Origin: Mercurialis annua
Lineage: Eukaryota > Streptophyta > Magnoliopsida > Malpighiales > Euphorbiaceae
Direction of reading: 5' to 3'
Length of the DNA stretch: 64,000 nt
Assembly (NCBI RefSeq): GCF_937616625.2
Contig: NC_065576.1
Coordinates: 34,498,628 to 34,562,627 of the forward strand
Under the pieces are notes generated by a model. That model made no database searches and had not been told where the DNA came from. It was given only the letters and a program-made list of their open reading frames with translations. This document shows positions 43,695 through 55,242 of this stretch, piece after piece. A program made the translations under genes and the position numbers. Position 1 is the stretch's first letter; each line of letters starts with the position of its first letter.

Positions 43695-43859
43695 CAGTGG
43701 CGAAACTGGAACCACAATAAAAGGGTCAATTGACCACCTTTGATTATGTTTTATTAGTATATTACACGTCTTATCCTTATAATTATTTCTAATAAAAATT
43801 TAAATTTACAATATATAAAATTTTGTGCTCCTTGAAAATATTTTATGGCTTCACCCCTG
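43695..43859. mobile_element. MITE-like element, copy 2 (possibly hAT-type)
   Basis: The left end CAGTGGCGAAACTGG mirrors the right end ATGGCTTCACCCCTG. Flanks TATATAAT and TGTATATT are a possible decayed 8-bp TSD. No ORF. Confidence 0.6.
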
Positions 43860-44949
43860 TGTATATTGATACTTCGTATTGCATTAAATGTATGTCCAAA
43901 TTCAATTTTAACATGATTAATAAGAAAATCATGTTATTTAGTTCAAAACATATAGAAATCTTAAAACTGACATGTAATATGTAACTAGTGGTTGTATATG
44001 GTAATTTCTAAAATCACCTCATATATACATCCGATTTAAATTTTATGCATGTAATTAGAATAAAATTATTTCACTTTATTATGTGTTAAAAACATCCATG
44101 GTTAGATAATTATTTAAAGAATACTTGTTTGCTACTTATCGTGCCAATCCGTATTAAATCATATGTTAGTTTATAATGTATTTCATGTTTATGTCATTTT
44201 GTATAATTTATTTCTGTCATTTATTTTTTAATATTTATTTGCTTTTTAATTTATTTGATTGGGATGATATTGTTATGGCATGTATAACATGAAATTATCT
44301 ACTTGACGTATGTCTCTTAAATTAATAAAAGTAATAAATTAAGTAGAAGAATTAATTGTGTTCACAATTTCGGTATCTTTTTGTCTAATGCACGATGTCT
44401 TGTGTCTCCGTAAGCGAATAACTCACCAAGTATAAGAGTTAATTTTTAGCATTGTTAGATGGCGACTCTATTTTTTAGTTAAAACCATATGTTATCATGA
44501 GATTGACTGAACTAGGCACCCCACAATTCTCCCCGTTCCCACATATGTCTTTGATAGAGATGATAGTTCCAGAATAAGGAGGGATCACGTGCCGAAATAG
44601 CGGCAACAAGTTTCCACCACTCGTTCAATTTGCCATTTTCCTTTAAATTAATAAAAATTATATTTTCAAAATGTGATTGTAAGTTTATTAAGAAATCATT
44701 CTAATTTTTTGTAGATTGATTTATTTTTTCTGATAAATATTTTTGATCAATCAAATTTGATATATTAATTTTGATTAATTTTTTTTAAATAATTTTTAGA
44801 TTATAAATTATAAAAATCAATATAATTAGTTACATTGTTATTGAACCCATTTCTATAGTGTTTTATATGAAAGGCTTACAAATAGACTTACACCCTACAG
44901 CGGTCCATAAAAAGAAAAAGCTCATGATACAAAACCGTGGAAGATGAAG

Positions 44950-45643
44950 AAAAATATGGACAAATGTGCAATTGTGTTACAATATTGATAAAGAACAATT
45001 TGTTGATTATGTTTCTTTTATTCCTAGTGAGAATTATGTTGATTCTGTTTATATGATTCATGTTGTCAATTCTGTTGACAATGATAATTATGTTATAAAT
45101 ACTAAGGATTCTTGTTTAATTGATTATGATTATACAAGCAATTTATGACATTTTAGAATAAGACACTTTGCTAATTCTAGATTAGAATGTATGAACATAT
45201 TGATTCATCAATAATAGTTCATGTTAGTACTTATTGCAAAACATCTCATTTATCAAAACAAAAAAAAAATTCCTTTTTTAAAAAGTAACTCTACTGTTAA
45301 TAAATGTCTTGATCTTATACACATAGATTTATGGGGACCAACTAGGATTAACTCTTTATATGGACATAGATAACAGTTGTTAAAAAATGAAAGTAGGTTT
45401 AAATAGTTATTTTTATTAAAAAAAAATCTAAAGTAAGACTGTTAATTCATGATTTTTTTATAGTTATATGGAAACTCAATTCGATATTAAAGTTAAATGC
45501 TTAAAATCTCATAATGGACATGAGTTCCATATGCGTGTTTTCTTTGGTAATGAAGGAGTTGTTCAACAAACAACTTTTGCGTACACTCCAAAACAAAATG
45601 TAGCGGTGGAGAGAAAACATCAATATATACCTAAAGTGACTAG
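44950..45643 (+). pseudogene. Ty1/copia remnant C0: GAG-pre-integrase and integrase N-part
   Basis: In mixed frames the translation shows FRIRHFANSRLECM (45150-45195), AKHLIYQNKKKIPF, DLIHIDLWGPTRINSLYG (45311-45364) and CLKSHNGHEF with TPKQNVAVERKH (45490-45620). These are the zinc region and the D, D and E parts of a copia integrase. Much of the core is missing or garbled near 45370-45465. Homology stops at 45643, where the LTR of C1 begins; the rest of C0 is not in the window. Confidence 0.8.
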
Positions 45644-46199
45644 TGTTGGACGGCACAGTGGAATAACGTTGTCGAAAATAAAATTAAGGACGGCATAAAT
45701 AAAATATAAATGACACTCAAATTTTTTAACGTGGTTCACCCTTAATGTAGGATTATGTCTATGGGGCAAAGTCCGAATAATTCTTCCACTATCAAAATAG
45801 TAGGCTTACAAAGATAGTAATTTTACAGAGAGATCTCACAAAAATAATGACACTCAAGTGTTTTTCACACATCCGAATTATCTCACTATTTTTATCTCGC
45901 AATTCTCTCACCTCTCACCCTTTAAAGAAAACGTTTCCCTACCTTGTCTATTAGCCCGAAGCTAATAGCACTCATAAAAGTTTTTGTGAAAAATTGATGA
46001 TGATGTAAGACCTTCATCACCTCCTTGCTATTTATAAGCAAGGAGGTGAGCAGCCTCCAAGAAAATTTGCTTGGAGGCTATGTTGCTTGCTTGGAGTAGC
46101 CTGCAAGCAATTTGTTTGGAGGTTACTCCAAGTAAAAGAGTTTATATTTTTTTTTAATATTAAACATGTGGGGCTTATGTTGGAGGGACCACCACAACA
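45644..46199 (-). repeat. 3' LTR of copia element C1
   Basis: Read on the minus strand it begins TGTTGTGGTGG and ends CCGTCCAACA, 556 bp. A minus-strand polypurine tract CGGGAGGGGGAGATT (46214-46200) directly precedes it. ACTAG at 45639-45643 would be the TSD; the partner is lost. It holds a local inverted repeat near 46025-46130 (GCAAGGAGG, TTGCTTGGAGG). Confidence 0.75.
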
Positions 46200-47306
46200 A
46201 ATCTCCCCCTCCCGACTACATGGGAGGCACCACCATTCCTGCTGCTTGTCGACAATATTCAAACTTTTCCCTTGGAAGTGTTTTGGTTAACATGCCAGAT
46301 CCATTTTCATTAGTATGGATCGTTTTTAGCTGTCACTGCTTCATCTCCAATACATCTCGAATCCAATGATATCTCACATCAATATGTTTTAGATCTTGAA
46401 TGAAAGGAGGAATTCTTCCCGAGGTGAATGACGCTTTGACTATCACAAAACATCTCGTACTTTGACTGGTGGAAACCAAGTTCACTTAAGAACTTCTTCA
46501 TCCATAACAACTCTTTACAAGCTTCAGTTGCTGCAATAAACTCTGCTTCTGTTGTTGAGAGCGCAACACATTTCTGTAGTCTCGATTTCCATAACACAGC
46601 TTCCCTTGCAAATGAAATCAGATAACTTGATGTAGACTTCCTCGAGTCAACATCGCCAGCCATATCTGCATATGTGTAGCCAACTAACATAGGTTATCCA
46701 TCTCCAAAAGAAAGACACATTCTTGATGTACCTTGAAGGTATCTAAGAATCCATTTCACTGCAGCTCAATGTTCTTTTCTAGGATTTGAAAGGAACCGAC
46801 TCACTACTCCAATTGAGTGAGCAATATCTGGTCGTGCACACACCATGGCATACATAAAACTCCTAACTTCTGAAGCGTATAAAACTCTTTCCATCTCCTC
46901 CTTCTCTTTCTCAGTAGAAGGGCACTGTTCAGAACTCAATATAAAATGATTAGAAAGGGGACAGCTAACCGCTTTAGCTTTATCCATGTTGAAAATTTAA
47001 AGTACTTTTTGAATGTACTTCTCCTGTGATAAACATAGTCTCTTGGAGCCTCTATCTCTGGTTATCTTCATGCCTAGAATTTGCCTTGCCGAGCCCAAAT
47101 CTTTCATAGAAAAAGACTTCCTCAACTGCTTTTTCAAGTTGTTGATTCTTGAAATATTCTGGCCAACGATCAACATGTCATCCACATAGAGCAAAAGTAT
47201 AATAAAATCATCATCAGAGAGTTTCTGCACGAACGCACAATGGTCTAAAGTAGTCTTCATGTAGCCTTGCTCCCCCATAACAGACTCAAACTTCTTGTAC
47301 CATTGC
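46200..47306 (-). pseudogene. Copia C1 reverse transcriptase and RNase H remnant
   Basis: On the minus strand the RT end (QWYKKFESVMGEQGY, LLYVDDMLIVGQ with the catalytic DD, MKDLGSARQILGMKI) spans 47306-46997. Then come YAMVCARPDIAHS and SRFLSNP (46900-46766). RNase H (YTYADMAGDVDSRKSTSSYL, LSTTEAEFIAATEACKE, FCDSQSVIHLGKNS) spans 46690-46380. Stops near 46990 and 46765 and local losses break it. Upstream homology ends abruptly at 47306, where a gypsy fragment starts. Confidence 0.87.
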
Positions 47307-47517
47307 GTATAATAAAATCATCTTTGATCAAAGGTAAAGGATTATAGCTCATCAATTTGAAGTTTGTGTGGTTTGACTTTGAGTTATATGGTTAGGTTTG
47401 AATTTGATTTTTCTTGAAATTGTAAGCTTTGGATTGTTGATGATTAAATTGATTTGAGAGGTGAGTTGTGAGTGTTGGTTGCTATTGATTTGAAGCAAAA
47501 TTGGTCCCTAACTCCGA

Positions 47518-47670
47518 AAAGGATTCTGGCAAATGAACCTTGTTCCAGAGAGGAAAGGAATTCTGCCATTAATGGAAGAATTGCTGCCGGGATGAAGCAG
47601 AATTCTGTCATTGGCAGAAAACCGTCGTGAGCAGAGCTGGGCTCTACTCCGGCTGGACTGCAATGGCAGT
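47518..47670 (+). repeat. Palindrome-rich segment in the Tekay-type LTR
   Basis: Motifs related to GCAGAATTCTGCC recur (GGAATTCTGCC, AGAATTGCTGCC, GCAGAATTCTGTC), followed by CAGAGCTGGGCTCT and GGACTGCAATGGCAGTCC. Pairs are joined by short ATTAATGG or ATTGG spacers. Confidence 0.6.
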
Positions 47671-49692
47671 CCATATGGGCTTCTTGGACAGTCCCTAAAG
47701 GTCATGGAAGACGATAGTCCGATCATAAATAATTAGCTTGACGATTTGGCGATTTTATTTAGAATTGAATAAAATAGTGTGACATTTTGCGATAGAATGT
47801 TACGTTAGCTAAACGTAGATTGTTTATGAATTAATAAGTTAATTTGGAATATAGGATTAATGGGATTAATAAAAGATGAATGGATATAGAGCGTTAGTTT
47901 ATTTAATACGGAAAATCAAAAAACAATAAGAATGGAATATGCAATAGAAAGTTCGACAAACTAATGACGCACTAAAAAGTTAAAAGCGAGATTAATTGTT
48001 AAGTCGATTATTTGATAAGGAAATCAAATAAACGTTATGATAAACCTGAAAGCATATATGTGATAGAATAGTATTTCAACAAATTTATATAGCACGTATC
48101 GCTATTACACGCAAAAATTTGACGAGTCGCGTATACGATTAATTCTCTTATCTAAGTGTTTAGTTTAATCCTTACTCGAGCCTTATTGTTAATTGTCATA
48201 GATCCGGAAAGGCGGCGTAATACCTGGCAAGAATGTCAGGGAACTTGACGGATATCGAGAACAAAGTTTTTGGAAAATAGAAAGTAGTGAGTTTATAAAT
48301 ATCTTTGCGTTTGAAGTATTTAAAATGCATTTGTTTTACGCAAATTGTATATACAATTGCATAGCATTATTTCAAATGAAATGCCTTGTTTAAAATGCAT
48401 ACATCATAGGTTTAAAACCTGTATGAATCCGATGAAACGAGCATTGCTATTGAGCGACAATAGGAACTGTTTGATAACTAGTTAAGATCAAAGATTATAC
48501 AAGCATCAGAAATGGGCAGATACCTTCTCAAGAACACGACATGCATAGGTTGAACTCAGTGGATGTATCTCGCGACCTATGTCCAGGGAGTTGAATTTGA
48601 TGGAATTATCCCGGGACTTGCCTCATTTATTGGATATAAGATAATACTAGTTAACTCGATTGAATTATCCTGGGACCATACTATATGGTTATAGTTAACT
48701 CGGTGGAACTATCTCGACACTAAACCATCAGTAATAAGTATCATAAATTTGTTCAAGACCGCAGTGGATATGGGTTATGACAGTAAAAGCTGAGGTTTAG
48801 GGTTTCAATTAGAGTATTATATGTGGATGCAAATAAATGATTGTTTATAGCATTGTTTGAATGTTTTATGCAATACTCATTTGTAAACTTATGAAATCAC
48901 TCAGTTTTAACTGACCCCGTTGATATAACAATTTTTTCAGGTAAATAGTCTTTTTAAGAAGTAACGGACTTCTATCCTTGTTCTGAAATCCATGTTTTGG
49001 GAAGTATGTACAGAGGAAGTTCCTGTCAGTAGTGTAGCAGCTAGTTAAAGTCCTAGTTTATATATATATACCTTTTGTCAAACGGTTATAAAAAGCTACA
49101 GCTTTACTCTAATGTAATCAAAAGTGAATGGTTTTAAAAAACTACGCTTAAACCTTTTTTGCTACGAAATAGGGCTATGCTAGATGAAATATCGCGACGT
49201 AAGACCCTAGTTTCTATAAATTGTTTTCCGAGAACAAGCGAAAGTTTGTATTCGCAACTCTTTAAATAGTTTTGTTTACGAAAGGGTTTTTATGTATACG
49301 TTTGGGTTATAGAGATCGATTGAAAAAAAAATTATTGCATTTTTAGGCTTTCTACGGGTTTCAAAACTACCATTCCCATTCTATAGCGCCAATCTCGGCC
49401 CGAGATTTCGGGTCGTGACAAACGTGGTATCAAAGCATTGCTCTGAATAAGATCGAAGTTGTTTGTACCTAGGATGGACATTGTCAGTAGGTTATGCTAA
49501 GAACTACTGCACCTATAGGACTCCAGTCATGTCATTGATAAGTCCTCATTGTTTTCTAAATTTTGAAATCTTCCTTATAGGATACGAGTTTGTTTTGAGT
49601 TTAGGGTTGCAATTTGCAACTAAGTGCATATGCGTATATGGTCAGTTTTGCACTTATAAGAATATTGATCATGACATTGTTTGCTTTGGTCA

Positions 49693-50284
49693 GGATGGCT
49701 GACCAAAGGCAAGTAAGAACACGTGCAACTATAACACGCGAAATGGCACAAAGAGAACAAGGAGCCGAATAGGCTCAAGATGAATCTTCTATCCAAGGAA
49801 GACTACCTGAACCGGTTGAAGTAGCCGGAAGAGGTAGAGGCTGTGGAAGAGGCCGAGGTAGAGGCAGAGGTCAAACTGCCAATGTACAAGAACCAGAGAT
49901 GCCTGCCCTAGGAATGCCACAACCTGCGAATCCCGCACGTTTTAACATGGACTGGTTTTTGAATGGAGTTGTGGCTTTGCAAACCAATCAGGCAGTAAAT
50001 CAGACTATGCGTAGAGAGCAGATGAAGCAACAACAACAACGCTTAGTCGGAAACGTTGATTGAGATATCGTTCTAGCTTAAGTGCGTATTAAACCAACAG
50101 ATTTCAATGGCTTTGGAGATGCATTAGAATTCCTAGAGAAAGTAGAGCGTAATGTTAGACGTTTCCAAGCTGATAAGAGACACTCTATTATTCTGGAAAA
50201 AATGTCATTGAAAGGACCAGGAAAGGATTGGTTTCAGCGACTAATTCAGTTAAATATGGGTCAGATGACATGGGCTGAATTTGA
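49693..50284 (+). pseudogene. Tekay-type gag N-part
   Basis: The ATG at 49693 gives MADQRQVRTRATITREMA; stops lie near 49768 and 50060. An RG-rich stretch (AGRGRGCGRGRGRGRG) and then PTDFNGFGDALEFLEKVE and KDWFQRLIQLNMGQMTW identify a chromovirus-type gag. It ends in mid-domain at about 50284, where minus-strand copia sequence begins. Confidence 0.8.
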
Positions 50285-50378
50285 TTGCTATTCATGGAAT
50301 CCATTTCGAATTTATTCCTTCAAACCATCTTAAATAATTTATATCTCATATAGCTTCCTTAAAAGTTGAGGGATCGAC
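50285..50378 (-). pseudogene. Copia C2 RT N-terminal fragment
   Basis: On the minus strand the fragments LKEAI, RWFEGINSK and EMDSMNSN (in two frames) match the segment that opens copia RT. It is cut at 50284 by the junction with the gypsy gag. Confidence 0.65.
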
Positions 50379-53300
50379 TGTAGTATCCCGTGAGTTTCCA
50401 GCATGTTTCGCCCAGGTTTCAGATAGCTTCCGATTATTTTCTAATTTCTTTCGTGTTAATTTTGTCTGTGTGTTTGTTTTTAATTGGCTTGATTTGATCA
50501 TTTGGTTTTTGGGATAAGATTTTTAGTATTTTTGTGCATGGTGGGATGTGAGTGTTATCGGGTTTTATAATCTTTGTGTTATGGTTATCGTTCAAAGTTT
50601 AAAAAATTGATTTAAAGCTTAGGTTCTTTTTAAATTTTGGAAGATCGTCCAGTATTTTAGACGATTGTCTAGACCAGTCTGTATAAAACATTTGGAAAAT
50701 CGTCTAATATTTTAGAAGATCGTCAGTTCTTTTTAAACTTTGGACGATCGTCAAGTGTTTTAGACGATTGTCTAAACCGGTGTGTATAAGAAGTTGAATT
50801 TTTTTTAAACTTAATTTATACTCAAACTTCATAACACCAACAATATACATTTTCTCTCCCAACTCAAATCTCTTACCCTAAGCCTAACCGTGGAGATTTT
50901 AAGATCAAATAACATGTTCAAACACCCTTTCCAAAAATTAACCAGAATTTGGCACATGCATTAATGATTTTTAAGGTTTTTCGACTTGAACTTTTCTTGA
51001 AGCTTGATTTTCGGGTTTTCAAGCTGATTTCCATATTTTTAGTCTTCAAGAGGTTATTAATTTGTCAATGGAGTTACTCTTTCAAGTTTTATGTTGAATT
51101 GGTGAATACTTGTCGAGTTTTTCATGATTTTATGTAACTTTTGAGTTAGAAAATGCTTATGATCTTTATGCTTTGATTCTTGATTTTTGAGTTTGATTTC
51201 TTTGGCATAGAATCAGTTCATATAGTCTATAATTTCTGGAAAATTCAAATGCATGTGGGTTTGATGGGCTAGATGATGTGATTTGATGTTTAAGCATGCC
51301 AAGTGCTGATTGTATGGTGATTTATGCTTTTAAGGTGAATTGTAATGATTTCTTTGAACATACAACATGATTAAAATTCATATTAAATCTGGAAATATGT
51401 TTTGATGGGTGGATTTGCATGTTTGGTCCTTGGTTCATATGTTTTTGGCATGATTAATTAATTAAGGGTGAAATTGCCATTGTTTGCAGGTCTGGAGGCC
51501 ATTGTGGCATGTTTGGCTAAGTGTTGGTACGAATATGGTTGCTATAAATTATGTGAGGGATGATTATGCATGTTTGGCTTAGTTGGTATGTTTTGGTGTT
51601 TTTGGCAAAATTCAAGTTTAGGGACCGACTTGCAATTTTTGGCAATTTGAAGGGCTAAATGGTAATTTTGTCAAATTTGTAATTTTGTTGTCATAGGGGC
51701 TGTTTGTCATGTTAGTAAAGTTGGTTTGGTTGCTTGGAAATGATTTGGTTTGAATTGGTTTGGTTTTGGTCGATTTTTAAAGTATAGCACTAAAGTGCAC
51801 TTTTTATAAAATTCAAGGTTTATTTTGTAATTTGACCAAATCTACATGTTTGCCTAAAGGGGATTTTTTAATAAAATATTTTATGAAAGAAAATGAAATT
51901 GATTTGAAATGTTTTTACTTTTAACTAAGCGTTTTGCCGATTTTTTATAATCGGTGAGTTTTTGGCATTTTTGCCATTTGACGATATGGGAACCATGAGG
52001 GCTGATTTGAAATAAGTTTTATGATGAGAAGTTTTAAAATAGTTTTGGATTTACCTTAGAGTCTAGAAGCGTCACGAATAAGTACTTTGTCGATTTTTAC
52101 GAAAAATGAGGTTTTCGTGTTCTTAAGCCGAAATTGTTTTAACGTTAGAACTCGTTCTCAAAATGGAAGTGAGTTAGCATATTTCTAGAAGAACTAGAGT
52201 TTAACTATGTTTTGAAATGTTTTACCGTGTTAACAGGTTTTCTAGTTTCAGGCTTGGTAACAGGGTTTCAGCCGAAACAATTGTTTAAACACTATAGCAA
52301 GTTTTGAAGGTTTTAAAATTACGTTGTGATTTTAAAAGTGGTTTTTATCATTTTCGGAAAGATGCTTTTTGAGCCGGAGTGTGGTCGGGATTCGAAAATC
52401 CTTTAAATTTGGGAATATTTGAATTTTTCGATTTACATGTTTCTACTTGTTTGGGTGTAATCGAGTATTGCCTTACTTGTATTTTGTTTTAATGCGTTAT
52501 GGCTTGATTCAGTGTTTGCCTTTTTGATATGGCTTGTGTTAGAATTCTAAAGTTAGGCGGGGTCTTTTCTGCGTGATTAGATATTAATGTTACCTCTTGT
52601 TCCTAGACCCGTTTGTATCGAGGGAGTCTGCGTCGGAGACGGTGTAATCTTGAGGAGTGTTCCAGTGACGGAGGCAGTTTTTGTGAGTTTTATTTATTAC
52701 ATTTATTTTACTAAGTAAATGTATTTTAGCATTGAAAGATTTTAATTATGATTTTCGAAACAGATTCCGAACGATCGTATGGAAAACATGGAACGTGCTA
52801 CTTAATGGGCGTCATTAGGGCTGCGGGTGTACCAGTGCGAATCGTACTTAGGAATATGACCATACACATGTATTGAGGATGATAGATCAAAATCGATGGA
52901 TTAAGTTTCCGGGCTATATGTTTAGCGATAATACTCGGTTGATTAATTCTCGGGCTATGTGCTAGTGAGTGTACTCGAGCTTCACAAGTTAGGATTAAGT
53001 GAGTCGGCGATTTACTTGGTGATTAATTTTTCGGGCTTCACGACTCCTTGGATTGTGGAATTGATTGAGGTTTAAGTGTTTGATAGGCGGAGCGTCTCGG
53101 TGGATTAATTTTTCGGGATCCACGACCACTTGGAATATCGATGGTATTATTGAATATCATGATATTAAGGTTTAAGGCTCCATTGTTTTCACTATTGATT
53201 TATATATGTATTATGGTTTTGTTTTTTAACTTAATAATTAGATTTAACTTATAGAACTCATTCAGTTTCGACTGACCTGGTTGTTGTTTCAAAATTTCAG

Positions 53301-53662
53301 GTTTTATCGAGTAGTTTGTGGACTTCCATTTTCTTTCGAAGGTTAAATTTTCAGGGAAAATAAGTCCAGTTGTTTTACTTCTTTTGTCCGCGGTAGTTGT
53401 TAGACGTTGAGTATATCTGTTGTATTTTCGTTAATTTGTTTCCGCACTCTATTTAAAATGATGAAAAGATTTCATGTTTTTCTCTATCTTGCATTTATTT
53501 ACGTTATGTTGCGGTGAGATGAGACTTGGAGTATCGGGTTGCCTACGAGCATGCAATTGTGTGTTTTAGGTAACTAAATTGTTCGTCGTTTTCTGAGGCT
53601 TGCTACGAGTTCTGGAGCAACCACTAGTGTCGGATGCGATGCCGTGAAATCGGGTCGTGACA
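50379..53662 (+). mobile_element. Solo LTR (3284 bp) of a Tekay/Del-type gypsy element
   Basis: It begins TGTAGTATCCCGTGAG and ends GGGTCGTGACA, with TSD TCGAC at 50374-50378 and TCAAC at 53663-53667; the one difference is a CpG-type change. There are no coding domains. It contains a palindrome cluster (50639-50780) near its start and CTTAATGGGCGTCATTAGG (52801-52819), which is shared with the other solo LTR. Confidence 0.87.
50639..50780 (+). repeat. Palindrome cluster in solo LTR
   Basis: Three repeats of a paired module occur: GGAAGATCGTCC, spacer AGTATTTTAG, ACGATTGTC; then GGAAAATCGTCT, AATATTTTAG, AAGATCGTC; then GGACGATCGTCA, AGTGTTTTAG, ACGATTGTC. GACGATCGTC at 50743-50752 is a perfect 10-bp palindrome. 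It lies 260-400 bp from the LTR start. Confidence 0.82.
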
Positions 53663-54735
53663 TCAACACTTGATCTTTTACTCCATGACTAAACAACTCT
53701 TGCTTATCATGCGGAAAAACTATATCTTTCCGGTGGACGAGATACTCTACTTTTTTTCGTTATGTTATTTTAGATACATCTTATACTAACTCTGACTCCT
53801 ATATATTGTGTTTGATCAATTTTTATTGATTCATTCTTTTGTTCGTCTTTAGATGACTTCTCCTCTAATTCTATATTCCTTTCTTAGTCTGCCTCTTGAA
53901 TAAATGATTTATCAAGAAAGACTATCACCGAGAAAAACTAATTGGTTGTTGGGTTAGAATATAGATATAACATCCTAAATTGTCTTTACGATATCTAACA
54001 TAACCTTTCCATGAATTATTTTAATTTCAAATTTATCGGATATCAGTTTCTTGATATGATCCGAACACCCTCAAATATTAACATCCTTAAGATTTGATTG
54101 CACACCATATCTCATAAAGTATCTATTTAGTTGGAATTAGAATTTCATTTACGGTAAGAACTGCATGACCCCAAACCTATATGGGAAAGTCAGTATATAA
54201 CTCATTATTATCATATCATGTCCCACAATGTACGATCCCTCCTTCTCAGACGCATCATTCAACCATGGTGACCCGGAGGAGTAAGTTGAGAAACAATACC
54301 ATATTCTTTTTAGAAACGTACCTAATTCAATAATCAAGTATTCTTCTCTTTTTGATCACATAGTAAAGTCTTAATACTTTTTCGAATTTGGTTTTGTACT
54401 TCATTATTGAAGTATTTGAACATTTCAAAATCTTCATGTTTGTTCTTCACAAGACAATCTTAGCCATATCGTGATAACACATCGATATAGGTAGTGAAGT
54501 ATAAGTATTTATCATGTTGCGTTCTCTAAACGTACCACATACATCACTATGTATGATTTCTTAAACGTCTTTAGTTCTACCACTTTGTACTACAAAGGAT
54601 GATCAAATCATTTTACCTTTAAGATACGACTCACAAGTTGGAAGCGATATAAAATCGTGATGGCTCAAGATTCCCATCTAATCTAACTTGTTAAATACGT
54701 CTTGTGCAATTTATTCTTGTCATGAGCGCCAAAGT
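53663..54735 (-). pseudogene. Copia C2 integrase remnant
   Basis: On the minus strand, from 54735: a GAG-pre-integrase tail, VVQSGRTKDV and IIHSDVCGTF (first catalytic D, about 54540), then IIELGTFLKRIWYCFS and SPWLNDASEKEG (54337-54225, around the E). DMIIMSYILTFPYRFG follows. The C-terminal LDKSFIQEAD and NIELEEKSS near 53900 match the copia integrase-RT linker. Frameshifts and stops are frequent. Confidence 0.8.
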
Positions 54736-55242
54736 AGTTTAGTGGTTTGGTATTAAGATACACTTATTTAATAATATACCAAAACTTTATAAAAAAATGG
54801 AAGCACAGAAATTCTATTAAACTGAATTAACCGATCTATTTTACTTAATTCAGTTAAGGTTTTTAATAGTTCGATTTGGTTCGGTCTACTAACTATGCGA
54901 GTATGTAATGAACTATACTAATGTATTACTGCTACGCAATTATGGAGAAACTGCAAGTTTAGGGTTTACTTAAGATCTAAGTCTCAGTTTAAAGGAGAAT
55001 TTAATCAAACGATGAATAAAATACTTACGATTTTGAAGAATTTTCTTTTATTATAAATGGAAATTCAAGCATTGGCTGAAACACAAGCTAGCAGACAATG
55101 TTGTTGTGGTTAGGGTATGTAAAAATCGAACCAGACTAAATAACCAAATTGAATCGATTAATTTAATTGATTCAATGTGGAATTATAAGAAAAGAAAATT
55201 ATTTTTCGGGTAGGTTTTTTATTTTTTTTCTCCTCACCACAC
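54736..55242. other. Intergenic stretch downstream of the first AIR12-like gene
   Basis: AT-rich; no ORF or repeat I can support. The part next to 55243 is the probable 3' UTR. Confidence 0.55.

Larger units (their letters stand above)
41613..44949. other. AT-rich intergenic region with small MITE-like elements
   Basis: No gene is supported. Apart from two MITE-like elements (43180-43396 and 43695-43859) the sequence is low in complexity. The short open stretch at 42668-42874 has no recognisable domain. GGCGACTCTATTTTTTAG near 44461 slightly resembles a retroelement primer region but has no LTR beside it. Confidence 0.6.
47307..50284 (+). mobile_element. Truncated Tekay/Del-type gypsy fragment: 3' part of an LTR, primer site, gag start
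   Basis: The LTR end GGGTCGTGACA (49410-49420) is the same as in the two solo LTRs. TGGTATCAAAGC at 49425-49436 matches the initiator-Met tRNA primer site with one mismatch. A gag start follows at 49693. The LTR is cut at 47307 (about 2.1 kb of an expected 3 kb remain) and gag stops at about 50284, so both ends are truncated and no TSD is visible. It sits between two copia remnants of different families. Confidence 0.78.
50285..54735 (-). mobile_element. Copia remnant C2, split by a solo LTR
   Basis: Minus-strand copia sequence lies at 54735-53663 (integrase and linker) and at 50378-50285 (start of RT). The two parts are separated by a 3284-bp solo LTR with TSD TCGAC/TCAAC. No LTR of this element is left. 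The integrase family differs from that expected for C1, so I treat C1 and C2 as separate elements. Confidence 0.78.

Noticed and set aside
46379..54735. C1 and C2 as one copia element split by gypsy sequences
   Set aside because: Their integrase and RT/RNase H segments resemble different copia families, and the join at 47306/50284 lacks a TSD. Not fully excluded.
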